Below, piece by piece: positions 1 through 7,620 of a stretch of DNA of 42,253 bases (its first letter is position 1; each line of letters starts with the position of its first letter). The notes under the pieces are model-generated. The model saw only the letters and a list, made by a program, of their open reading frames with translations. It searched no databases and was not told the DNA's origin. The stretch lies in contig NZ_CABUOD010000042.1 in the NCBI RefSeq assembly GCF_902493135.1, positions 1 to 42,253 of the forward strand, read 5' to 3'. The position numbers and the translations under genes are program-made. Source of the DNA: an uncultured Parabacteroides sp. GTDB taxonomy: Bacteria > Bacteroidota > Bacteroidia > Bacteroidales > Tannerellaceae.

Positions 1-173
1 CTCTTTTTTTCGCCTTTTTTGACGGACAAGAAAAGGTATTATATGGTACGCATGTGTGAAATATCTTCGAAAAGAGGAAAATATGCGAAGTCCAGTATCT
101 GGCATGAACAAATACAACAGCCAGTTGTTCCTAAAATGTATTTATGCGCTATACAAAACTAAATTTTACAATC
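1..173. other. Left-edge non-coding leader
   Basis: I see no gene in this stretch. It is AT-rich, with two short T-runs at its left end. A near-consensus Bacteroidetes -7 box (TATCTTCG, 62-69, one mismatch to TAnnTTTG) could drive the ferritin gene, but no -33 TTTG stands at the right distance. An upstream in-frame ATG at 144 is less likely as the ferritin start, because family members begin at the MAKES segment (174). Confidence 0.4.
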
Positions 174-686
174 ATGGCAAAAGAAAGTGTTAAGATCCTT
201 AAGGGCAAATTAGATGTAGACAACTTGTTAGTACAAATGAATGCTGCATTATCCGAAGAATGGTTAGCTTATTACCAATATTGGATTGGTGCCCTCGTTG
301 CAGAAGGAGCTATGCGAGCAAACGTGCAGGCTGAATTCGAAGAACACGCTAAAGAAGAACTGGGGCATGCCAAGTTGTTGGCAGACCGCATTATCGAATT
401 GGAAGGCGTCCCTGTATTAGATCCGGAAAAATGGTTTGATCTTGCCAGATGCAAATACAGTATTCCTACCGACTTTGATGTCGTTAATCTGTTAAACCAG
501 AATGTTGCATCCGAACGTTGTGCGATCGTACGTTACCAGGAAATCGCCGAATTCACAGACGGCAAAGACTTCACCACCTGCGATATCGCCAAGCACATCC
601 TGTCTATGGAAGAAGAACACGAACAGGACTTGCAGGACTACTTGCGGGACATTGCAAGAATGAAGCAATCCCTCTTAAGCAAGTAA
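174..686 (+). CDS. bfr: DPS-like ferritin (thioferritin, DPSL)
   Basis: This 170-residue four-helix ferritin-like protein stores iron and consumes peroxide in the cytoplasm, protecting DNA under oxidative stress. Visible di-iron ligand candidates are E28/E29, E62 and H65 in the EELGHA motif, E114, and the EEEHE cluster at 146-150. Cys116 (SERCAI) and Cys136 (TTCDIA) match the cysteine pair typical of DPS-like proteins such as the Bacteroides fragilis bfr product, which builds a 12-mer rather than a 24-mer bacterioferritin cage. I chose the ATG at 174 because the extra residues from the ATG at 144 are not ferritin-like. The gene stands alone and is followed by a strong hairpin terminator. The family call is firm; the subfamily call rests on the cysteine pair. 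Confidence 0.88.
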   Translation: MAKESVKILKGKLDVDNLLVQMNAALSEEWLAYYQYWIGALVAEGAMRANVQAEFEEHAKEELGHAKLLADRIIELEGVPVLDPEKWFDLARCKYSIPTDFDVVNLLNQNVASERCAIVRYQEIAEFTDGKDFTTCDIAKHILSMEEEHEQDLQDYLRDIARMKQSLLSK

Positions 687-704
687 GCTTAAGAACTTTG
701 CTGT

Positions 705-748
705 AAAATAACCCTGTCATTTTATTTATGAATTGGCGGGGTTATTTT
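705..748 (+). terminator. Rho-independent terminator after the DPS-like ferritin
   Basis: Perfect 10-bp arms AAAATAACCC (705-714) and GGGTTATTTT (739-748) enclose a 24-nt loop and are followed by a T-rich stretch. The hairpin starts 19 nt after the ferritin stop. Confidence 0.75.
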
Positions 749-789
749 GTTATTTGCCCCAACTATTACACACGGTTGATTGTAATTGT

Positions 790-821
790 TTTGGATATTC
801 ACAACTAAACGTATACTTTTG
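790..821 (+). promoter_or_regulatory. Bacteroidetes-type promoter of mscL
   Basis: TTTG at 790-793 and TACTTTTG at 814-821 match the TTTG/TAnnTTTG consensus with a 20-bp spacer. Transcription would begin near 828, leaving a leader of about 20 nt before the ATG at 848. Confidence 0.75.
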
Positions 822-847
822 TAGTTATAACATAAAAAGGCTAAATT

Positions 848-1270
848 ATGAAGAAGATTCTACAAGAGTTCAAACAATTCGCCATGCGTGGCAATGTGAT
901 CGACATGGCAGTGGGTATCATTATCGGCGGTGCTTTCGGTAAAATCGTGTCATCTGTCGTCGGTGACATCATTATGCCTGCCATCGGTTTACTGATCGGA
1001 GGCGTAAACTTCACCGATTTAAAGATCGTACTGAAACAGGCTGTAATGGACGGTGACAAAGTTGTCTCACCGGCTGTTTCCATCAACTATGGAAACTTTT
1101 TGCAGGTGACTTTCGATTTCATCATTATCGCTTTCTCTATATTCATGCTGGTAAAAGGGATCAACGCCCTGAACAAAAAGAAAGAAGAAGCACCGGCAGC
1201 TCCGGCTCCCCCTCCCGCCGATATACAGTTGCTTACTGAGATACGGGATTTATTGAAAGACAAAAAATAG
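848..1270 (+). CDS. mscL: Large-conductance mechanosensitive channel MscL
   Basis: MscL opens a wide non-selective pore in the inner membrane under hypo-osmotic tension. The 140-residue protein has the family layout. A short amphipathic N-terminal helix carries the hallmark FKQFAMRGNVIDMAVG. TM1, rich in small residues, follows at about 20-48 (GIIIGGAFGKIVSSVVGD). A periplasmic loop comes next, then TM2 at about 80-106, and a charged C-terminal helix with an Ala/Pro-rich linker. Length is normal. The gene has its own promoter and faces the convergent methionine aminopeptidase gene across a hairpin-rich spacer. Confidence 0.96.
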   Translation: MKKILQEFKQFAMRGNVIDMAVGIIIGGAFGKIVSSVVGDIIMPAIGLLIGGVNFTDLKIVLKQAVMDGDKVVSPAVSINYGNFLQVTFDFIIIAFSIFMLVKGINALNKKKEEAPAAPAPPPADIQLLTEIRDLLKDKK

Positions 1271-1273
1271 TCA

Positions 1274-1361
1274 TTTCAAGATTTCTCGAAATGGCTTTTC
1301 ACTATTCAAAACCCATTTCGAGAAATCTTGAAACCGTTTTTCACCGTTGAAAAGCCATTTC
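1274..1361. terminator. Overlapping alternative hairpins between mscL and map
   Basis: Perfect 21-bp arms (1274-1294 and 1313-1333) flank an 18-nt loop. The 3' part of the left arm plus the loop (1288-1300) is also a perfect 13-bp complement of 1349-1361, so two mutually exclusive hairpins can form. The structure lies between convergent genes and probably terminates both; the second hairpin ends 15 nt short of the map stop. Confidence 0.7.
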
Positions 1362-1375
1362 TATCAATATCAAGA

Positions 1376-2236
1376 CTAATAAGAAAGTATTTCAAGTCCC
1401 GTTTCCGTCATCAGGAACGTATGTTCCCATTGCGCGGAAGGCAGTTCGTCTTCGGTAACGACTGTCCATCCGTCTTCTTCGTCAATAAAGACCTGCCAGG
1501 TTCCCATGTTGATCATCGGCTCGATCGTAAATACCATGCCGGGAACCAGAAGCATCCCTGTCCCCTTCCGTCCGAAATGACAGACCTCCGGTTCTTCATG
1601 AAATTCCAGTCCGACACCATGCCCACATAAATCGCGGACGACAGAGTAACCGTTCTTCTCCGCATGGCGTTGGATGGCATTGCCGATATCGCCGACAAAA
1701 CCGAACGGTCTCGCAGCCTGCATGCCGATTTCGAGACACTCTTTCGTCACCCGCACCAGCTTTTCCTTTTCAGGAGTCGTCTTACCTATGATAAACATAC
1801 GGGAAGCATCCGAGTAATATCCGTCCAATATAGTCGAAACATCTACATTGATGATATCCCCTTCTTCCAATATCTCATCTTCGTTGGGAATACCGTGGCA
1901 GACCACTTCGTTGACAGAAGTACAGACGCTTTTCGGGAACCCTTCATAATTAAGAGGTGCCGGAATAGCTCCGTGTGAAACGGTATAATCATACACCAAC
2001 TTATCGATCTCGGCGGTAGACATACCGGCCTTGATCTCTTTTGCAACGCAATCGAGCACCCCCGTATTCACTACACTGCTCCGGCGGATACCTTCGATCT
2101 GTTCTGCTGTCTTAATCAGTTTGCGGGAGGGCACCAGGTGGCCTTTATTCTGAAAGTAAAGTACTTTTTTGTCTAATTCGGTAAGAGGCTGTCCTTTGAT
2201 GATGTGCCAATTGTTCTTAATTCTTCTGCTATGCAT
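1376..2236 (-). CDS. map: Methionine aminopeptidase, type I
   Basis: This cytoplasmic metalloenzyme removes the N-terminal methionine from nascent proteins. At 286 residues it carries roughly 40 residues before the catalytic pita-bread domain. The five expected metal ligands are visible: Asp in ILDGYYSD, Asp in SDASRMF, His in CGHGVG, Glu in FTIEPM and Glu in QWEHT. The substrate-side His lies in EFHEEPEV. The gene starts 33 nt after the stop of the AI-2E family permease on the same strand, so the two are probably cotranscribed. The start is not certain, because the N-terminal extension is the least conserved part. Confidence 0.95.
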   Translation of the reverse strand: MHSRRIKNNWHIIKGQPLTELDKKVLYFQNKGHLVPSRKLIKTAEQIEGIRRSSVVNTGVLDCVAKEIKAGMSTAEIDKLVYDYTVSHGAIPAPLNYEGFPKSVCTSVNEVVCHGIPNEDEILEEGDIINVDVSTILDGYYSDASRMFIIGKTTPEKEKLVRVTKECLEIGMQAARPFGFVGDIGNAIQRHAEKNGYSVVRDLCGHGVGLEFHEEPEVCHFGRKGTGMLLVPGMVFTIEPMINMGTWQVFIDEEDGWTVVTEDELPSAQWEHTFLMTETGLEILSY

Positions 2237-2269
2237 GGCTTTGTTTATTTATCCATACAAAGGTAACGG

Positions 2270-3298
2270 TTATCGGGCATTATCCAGATACTTTTCCTTG
2301 AATATATTGAAACAAAGTATAAAGATCGAGATCAAAAGCGGCCCGAAGATAATCCCCATAAAACCGAACAAAGACAAGCCGATGATCACACCGAATATGG
2401 TGATGAGCGGATGAATATCCGCCATCTTCTTCTGCAAAATAAAACGGATCAGATTATCCACATTCGTAATAATAATCAAGGCATAAGCAGCCAACCCGGC
2501 AGCGTTCACCCAATCTCCGGTCAACGCCATATAAAGAACCAGCGGCAACCAGACCAACGCAGTACCCACGACCGGAATGATCGTGGCAAAACAGGTCAGA
2601 AAACCGAAAAGAAAAGGACTCGGCACATTGAATATCCAATAACCGAGCAAGGCGATCAATCCCTGGATAATCGCCAGCAACGGAATCCCGATCGCATTGG
2701 AAGTGACGATCATATTGATCTCGCTCAAGACATTTTTCTTATTCTTGTCGCTAAAAGGCAGAATGCTGTAAACATACTTTTCCATCTTGGCACCGCCGAT
2801 CAGCATGAAATAGAGTACCAGCACCAGTACGGCCACATTGATGGCGAAACCACTGATTCCTCCCATCAACACCTGCCCTATCTTCGGGAGGACGGAGACG
2901 GCAGACATGATATTGGAGGTGTCGAGCACGTCATATCCGGTCCGTTGCTCGATCAGGTTCGCGACATGCTCCACCGACTGGACCAGCCGGGTCGGATCCA
3001 GATTAAAATTCTGCAACTTATTGATGAATAACCAGACAGCCAGAGAAAGCGGTATCAAAAAACAGAGAACCGTCTCCAATAGCAAGATTACAGCGACGAT
3101 ACTGCGCCGCCAATGTTTCTTTTCCGTCAGATACAACAGTTGTTTCCTTACCAATATATAAATAGTGCACGCTCCCAAGATCCCTCCCAGAAAAGGGATA
3201 AACTCTACAAAAAGAATTACCCCCAGCACGATTATAATCGTTATCAGAGAGTATTTCCAATATCGTTCCTTTACGTTTATTTTGTTATTTAGCATCAT
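2270..3298 (-). CDS. AI-2E/PerM family permease
   Basis: This 342-residue polytopic inner-membrane protein belongs to the AI-2E transporter (PerM/YdiK/TqsA) family. Known members export autoinducer-2 or act as Na+/H+ antiporters, so the substrate here is unknown. Hydrophobic segments lie at about 15-60, 68-92, 150-170 and 205-330. The pattern fits the family's seven or eight helices, with a soluble insert (about 95-145) before the third pair. The C-terminal GVIIGLSLFGFMGIIFGPLL is the conserved family signature. It is the likely first gene of an operon with map. Two tandem ATGs (3298 and 3295) are possible starts. Confidence 0.88.
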   Translation of the reverse strand: MMLNNKINVKERYWKYSLITIIIVLGVILFVEFIPFLGGILGACTIYILVRKQLLYLTEKKHWRRSIVAVILLLETVLCFLIPLSLAVWLFINKLQNFNLDPTRLVQSVEHVANLIEQRTGYDVLDTSNIMSAVSVLPKIGQVLMGGISGFAINVAVLVLVLYFMLIGGAKMEKYVYSILPFSDKNKKNVLSEINMIVTSNAIGIPLLAIIQGLIALLGYWIFNVPSPFLFGFLTCFATIIPVVGTALVWLPLVLYMALTGDWVNAAGLAAYALIIITNVDNLIRFILQKKMADIHPLITIFGVIIGLSLFGFMGIIFGPLLISIFILCFNIFKEKYLDNAR

Positions 3299-3353
3299 TA
3301 TACATTATATATATACATAACAATACGAAAAGGCTGTTGTTTATTTCCACCTG

Positions 3354-4205
3354 TCAATACAAGCTGAAATCGGAAGGCTTGATAACGAAGCCTATCCTTA
3401 TCATACTTTTGAACTTATTATATTCCAGGAGATTTTCTCCAAAACCATTGTAATATTGCAGGAAGAAATATTGATTCTCATTATTGTTGAATTTGTAGCT
3501 CAGTTCGACCTGCGTGTTAAAGCTGGTCCAGGTCTTGCGCTTGGTCAGGATCACACCGCAATTAAAACGGCGGTTGTCGGTCCGGTAATTGGCGGCCACT
3601 TGGAAAATCCCGTTATACTTCAGCAAGTCTTTGTTATATTTGCCGTCCACAATCGGTATCCAAGTCTTGAACTGCGCCTCCCAATTCGGCGAAAGAGTGA
3701 TCGCAACCGCAAAAGTGACTTTATTCCAACTGCGGGAAGCGGTACTGTCCTTCCCGTTCGATTCATGTTCGAGCATAAGATATCCCTTGCCTATATATTT
3801 ATTATGGTAGACGATCAGATGCCCCAGACCGATACCGGGATTAAAATTAAGGTCTTTCATAGGCAACGATTCCTGAAAGACATTCCAAAAAGCCTTCTGA
3901 GTGTACTGGATAAACAGATAAGTATCGAACGGCAATTTACTTTTTGTCAGTCGTTGCGCAATACTCAACTGGAATTTCACATCCGAATTGGCAGCAGTCG
4001 GTTTATGTCCGAGAGTCGTCCCTCCTACGAAGTAATTGTCTTTGAACAGGGTGAAATACGGCATCTTGTCCAAAATGGCACGGATACTGTCGGCGTTATA
4101 AGCATTCGCCACGATTCTTTCCCCGATTGTTTCTCCCTTTTTTTCCTGTGCCGACAGGGCACAGACCATCACTGACAGAAGCAGGAGCATCACGATTCTT
4201 TTCAT
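3354..4205 (-). CDS. pldA: Outer-membrane phospholipase A (OMPLA)
   Basis: OMPLA is a 12-stranded outer-membrane barrel that hydrolyses surface phospholipids and keeps the outer membrane asymmetric. A signal peptide (MKRIVMLLLL to CALSAQ) is clear. The catalytic triad is visible in EHESNG and SRSWN: numbered from the upstream TTG at 4217 these are His151, Ser153 and Asn165, the same 2- and 12-residue spacing as His142/Ser144/Asn156 of Escherichia coli. The protein ends in an aromatic residue (SLY), as barrels do. I prefer the ATG at 4205; an ATG at 4214 is also possible. A -7 box lies at 4246-4253. The neighbouring permease is on the same strand but 55 nt away and probably separately transcribed. 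Confidence 0.9.
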   Translation of the reverse strand: MKRIVMLLLLSVMVCALSAQEKKGETIGERIVANAYNADSIRAILDKMPYFTLFKDNYFVGGTTLGHKPTAANSDVKFQLSIAQRLTKSKLPFDTYLFIQYTQKAFWNVFQESLPMKDLNFNPGIGLGHLIVYHNKYIGKGYLMLEHESNGKDSTASRSWNKVTFAVAITLSPNWEAQFKTWIPIVDGKYNKDLLKYNGIFQVAANYRTDNRRFNCGVILTKRKTWTSFNTQVELSYKFNNNENQYFFLQYYNGFGENLLEYNKFKSMIRIGFVIKPSDFSLY

Positions 4206-4245
4206 AAAATGCATCAAGTTTATTGAGTCGATAAAAATCTCAGCA

Positions 4246-4253
4246 AAGATATA
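4246..4253 (-). promoter_or_regulatory. -7 box of pldA
   Basis: Read on the minus strand this is TATCTTTG, a perfect TAnnTTTG. It places transcription about 25-35 nt upstream of the candidate starts. No clear -33 TTTG is present. Confidence 0.5.
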
Positions 4254-4355
4254 CGAATCAAAGAATGATAATTCGCCTGTTTAGCACCTATATTGGTCAT
4301 TTCGTTATCATTCTTTTTAATAAAACCAATTACAGAATGGTTAGTTCATTTTTTC

Positions 4356-4363
4356 TATCTTTG
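4356..4363 (+). promoter_or_regulatory. -7 box directly abutting the MutS-like start codon
   Basis: TATCTTTG is a perfect TAnnTTTG and ends only 5 nt before the ATG at 4369. Since transcription usually starts about 6-8 nt past this box, the mRNA would be leaderless or nearly so. No convincing -33 TTTG is seen. Confidence 0.5.
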
Positions 4364-4368
4364 CACGC

Positions 4369-6165
4369 ATGGAAAAGATATACAACTATTACCAGGATAT
4401 TGTCACAGCTTACACCCGCAGGGCTGATAGTCTGAAGAAAAAAATTCATTTGCTCGGAAGCATCCGTTTGTTATTGGTTGCCGGTTTGATCGCCATGATC
4501 TGGTTTTTCAAATCCGAAGACTGGACAGTGTTGGCCGGGATTGCCGTCTTGTTCATTATCCCGTTTATGGCTCTGATGGTCTGGCACACCAAACTGTTTG
4601 CCCGGAAATGTTATGCCGAAGCACTGGCAGACCTTTGCCGAAACGAACTGAACGGGTTGGATTACGATTTCAGCGCGTTCGACGGAGCACCGGAAAAAAG
4701 CTCCGCAGAACATTCGTTCAGCCTTGATCTGGATTTGTTCGGAGACCATTCGCTTTTCCAGTCTATCAACCGCACGGTTACTTTTATGGGAAAAGAGAAG
4801 CTGGCCGGCTGGTTTATGCAACCGCTCACCGACAAGGCAATGATAATAAGGCGCCAGGAAGCGATCCGCGAACTGGAATCATTCACGCAGCTCCGACAAC
4901 ATTTCTATGTGACAGGGATCTTGCATCCGGGAAACAAGGGCGATCAACAACTTGTCACGCTATTAAGCAAAACCGCTCCTTATTTCATCAACAGCAAAAC
5001 ATGGAAACTGCTCATCTATCTGTTCCCCGCCATTTGGGTATTGATCGCGATAGGATGTGCACTGAACCTGCTCCCGATATCGATAGCCGGCCTGTTTTTC
5101 GGATTATCATTCATCGTCTCTTACATCAATGCAAAACAGATCGCTACGGTACACAATTCCTTGGACAAGATGGAGCAGATCCTCCATACTTATTCCGATC
5201 TGGTCAAATGTATCGAGAGAGAAAACTTTCAATCTGCCGAATTAGCCGATATCCACGACCGGTTCGCAAGCGACGGACAAACGGCCTCTTCGATCATCAA
5301 AAAACTATCCGGCCATATCGGTGCGCTGAACCAACGTTTCAGTGCAATCGGCGTCATACTGAATATCTTCACCTTGCGCGACACCCGCATGGCGATGAAA
5401 TTAGAAAAATGGAAAGAGGAGTACGGACAGGAAACGGAACGCTGGTTCGAGGCATTGGCTTTGTTCGATGCTTACTGTTCGCTGGGCGGATTCGCCTTCA
5501 ATCACCCGGAATATATTTATCCTGAAATAGCAGACGCGTATTTCAAAATGGAAGGCAAAGCGCTCGGACATCCGTTACTGCGCCGGGACATATGCGTAAA
5601 GAACGACATCGACATCCGGAAAAGTCCCTGGTTCCTGATCATTACAGGAGCGAATATGGCAGGGAAAAGCACTTACCTGCGCACCATCGGCGTCAACTAT
5701 CTGCTCGGCTGTGTCGGCGCTCCGGTTTGTGCAGCGTCTTTGACCTTGTATCCGGCGCGGATGGTGACCAGCCTGCGTACTTCCGATTCGCTTGTGAGCA
5801 ACGAGTCCTATTTCTTTGCCGAACTGAAACGGTTGAAGATGATTATCGACCGTTTGCAACAGGGTGAAAAGTTGTTCATCATCTTAGATGAGATCCTGAA
5901 AGGGACCAATTCGATCGACAAACAGAAAGGTTCCCTCGCTTTGATGAAACAGTTAGTGGCGAATCAGGCTTGCGGTATCATAGCCACACACGATCTGGCG
6001 TTAGGCGAACTTGAACAGGAATTTCCGAACCAGATCAAGAATTACCGTTTCGAGGCCGACATCCAAGACAACGAACTGACTTTCTCCTACCAATTGCGGG
6101 AAGGAATAGCCCAGAATATGAATGCTTGCTTCCTGATGAAGAAGATGGGGATCATACTCATATGA
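4369..6165 (+). CDS. Membrane-anchored MutS-family ATPase
   Basis: This 598-residue protein combines membrane segments with a MutS-type ATPase. Hydrophobic stretches lie at about 29-47 and 51-70 and again at about 212-250. These are followed by the MutS lever/clamp-like helices and the C-terminal ABC-type ATPase. Walker A is GANMAGKST (427-435) and Walker B is LFIILDE (502-508), with the downstream GTNS signature and an ATHD switch histidine. The N-terminal mismatch-recognition domain of true MutS is missing. Such proteins are common in Bacteroidetes but their role is not established; mismatch repair should not be assumed. The gene is monocistronic, with a -7 box right at the start codon and a bidirectional terminator behind it. 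Confidence 0.88.
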   Translation: MEKIYNYYQDIVTAYTRRADSLKKKIHLLGSIRLLLVAGLIAMIWFFKSEDWTVLAGIAVLFIIPFMALMVWHTKLFARKCYAEALADLCRNELNGLDYDFSAFDGAPEKSSAEHSFSLDLDLFGDHSLFQSINRTVTFMGKEKLAGWFMQPLTDKAMIIRRQEAIRELESFTQLRQHFYVTGILHPGNKGDQQLVTLLSKTAPYFINSKTWKLLIYLFPAIWVLIAIGCALNLLPISIAGLFFGLSFIVSYINAKQIATVHNSLDKMEQILHTYSDLVKCIERENFQSAELADIHDRFASDGQTASSIIKKLSGHIGALNQRFSAIGVILNIFTLRDTRMAMKLEKWKEEYGQETERWFEALALFDAYCSLGGFAFNHPEYIYPEIADAYFKMEGKALGHPLLRRDICVKNDIDIRKSPWFLIITGANMAGKSTYLRTIGVNYLLGCVGAPVCAASLTLYPARMVTSLRTSDSLVSNESYFFAELKRLKMIIDRLQQGEKLFIILDEILKGTNSIDKQKGSLALMKQLVANQACGIIATHDLALGELEQEFPNQIKNYRFEADIQDNELTFSYQLREGIAQNMNACFLMKKMGIILI

Positions 6166-6231
6166 CGGTTCTCTCATGCCTGCGCCAAAGGAATCCTGTG
6201 CCCACCCTTATCGGGACGTTTTTCCATTCGG

Positions 6232-6276
6232 AACGAAATTCCCCTTCACAGATCAGGATGAGAAGGGGAACTCGTT
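6232..6276. terminator. Bidirectional terminator, MutS-like / proline dehydrogenase
   Basis: TTCCCCTTC (6239-6247) pairs with GAAGGGGAA (6262-6270). An outer AACGA/TCGTT pair (6232-6236, 6272-6276) extends the stem, followed by T5 on the plus strand. It lies between two convergent genes. Confidence 0.75.
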
Positions 6277-6297
6277 TTTACCAATATTTGAACCGGC

Positions 6298-7476
6298 TTA
6301 TAAAGCACGGGCGGCTTTGCGGCGATCCAATTCCGCTTTCAACATACGAAGTTCACGGCTGGTTTGTCCGGCAACCGAAGTGTTTTCCTCGGCACGGCGG
6401 ATCAGGTATGGCAAAACATCCCGCACCTTTGCATACGGCACATATTTGGTTACGTTATACCCTTCATGAGCCAGGTTAAAAGATATATTGTCACTCATCC
6501 CCAACAGTTGGGCGAAAAAGATACGGGGATCATCTCGTTTCAAGCCTTTTTCATCAATCAGCTTGGCCAATTTATAGTTGCTCTCTTCATTATGCGTCCC
6601 CATAAACATTTCGAAATGGTCGAGGTGGTCCATTGTGAAACGGACAGCTTCGTCATAGTTCTCGTCCGTCGCCTTTTTATCCTTGCAGATCGGATCGGGA
6701 TATCCCAAAGCGGCCGCTCTGGCACGTTCGGCTTCCATATAAGCGCCACGCACGAATTTCACGCCGGCAATATATCCTTTCTCTTTCGCATCATCCAAAA
6801 TACGGCGCAAATAGGGCATACGGTCATGACGATACATCTGCAAGGTAGCAAATACAATCGCACGTTTCTTATTATATCTGCGCATAGCCTCATCGGTCAA
6901 AGCATCGAGGGCATCCTGGAAACAATAGTCTTCGGCATCCACAATCAGTCGCACGTCATTGTCGTAGGCACGCTGGCAAAAAGCCATAAAGCGTTCCTTG
7001 AATTCGCGGTAGGCCTTTACTTCTTCGATAGTCAGTTCCTCATGTTTTTCGGATGCTTTAGCGAGAAGTTCGTCCGTTATGATAGTGGAAGGCTTGAATA
7101 CGGCATACGCCAGATTATCATTTCCCTTTGCAAAATCGATCGAACGTATGGTTTCCTCAAAAGTGGCCTGTATGCCTTCGGGGGTTTGCTCGCCTTCGGC
7201 AGAAAAGTCCAGGGTGGAGCGCACATTGAACTTCCGCAGGTGGTCGATCGCCTTTGAACAGTCCTGCAGAGTTTCACCTCCGACAAATTGCTTGTACAAG
7301 GTCGGTTTGACCGCCCATCCCAACGGGAAATGAATTTTCAAAGCGATATTACTTGCTACACTGGCGCATTTGACCAGCCACGGATACTTGATTGTATTGA
7401 ACAGCAAATAAGCATTTTTCAGCTCAGACTGCGATTTGGCAGAGAAAGCAATTTCGGTGTTATTAAAATCTAACAT
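6298..7476 (-). CDS. Proline dehydrogenase (monofunctional PRODH)
   Basis: This FAD enzyme oxidises L-proline to 1-pyrroline-5-carboxylate, the first step of proline catabolism, and passes electrons to the membrane quinone pool. The 392-residue protein is a TIM barrel without an aldehyde-dehydrogenase domain. Recognisable sites are the flavin/substrate motif FVRGAYMEAERARA, GTHNEES, and the C-terminal substrate-binding RRAEENTSVAGQ. It follows the P5C dehydrogenase gene on the same strand after a 144-nt gap containing an inverted repeat. The two encode consecutive steps, so coordinated expression is likely, although the gap leaves room for a separate promoter. Confidence 0.93.
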   Translation of the reverse strand: MLDFNNTEIAFSAKSQSELKNAYLLFNTIKYPWLVKCASVASNIALKIHFPLGWAVKPTLYKQFVGGETLQDCSKAIDHLRKFNVRSTLDFSAEGEQTPEGIQATFEETIRSIDFAKGNDNLAYAVFKPSTIITDELLAKASEKHEELTIEEVKAYREFKERFMAFCQRAYDNDVRLIVDAEDYCFQDALDALTDEAMRRYNKKRAIVFATLQMYRHDRMPYLRRILDDAKEKGYIAGVKFVRGAYMEAERARAAALGYPDPICKDKKATDENYDEAVRFTMDHLDHFEMFMGTHNEESNYKLAKLIDEKGLKRDDPRIFFAQLLGMSDNISFNLAHEGYNVTKYVPYAKVRDVLPYLIRRAEENTSVAGQTSRELRMLKAELDRRKAARAL

Positions 7477-7537
7477 GGTATTTGATGATTAGTTGACAGT
7501 TAACGTATAAATAATGAGTTGGAATACCGTTTGACAA

Positions 7538-7593
7538 AATGTGCCAATCACCAATTCATAAGAAGTATTCTATCATTGGCATATTGGCACATT
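7538..7593. repeat. 11-bp inverted repeat in the proline catabolism gap
   Basis: AATGTGCCAAT (7538-7548) and ATTGGCACATT (7583-7593) are perfect inverted copies 34 nt apart. A partial extra copy (ATTGGCAT) lies just before the second arm. There is no T-tract, so this looks more like an operator or mRNA processing hairpin than a terminator. Confidence 0.55.
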
Positions 7594-7620
7594 CTAATTA
7601 CCGGTTCATCATTAAATTAA

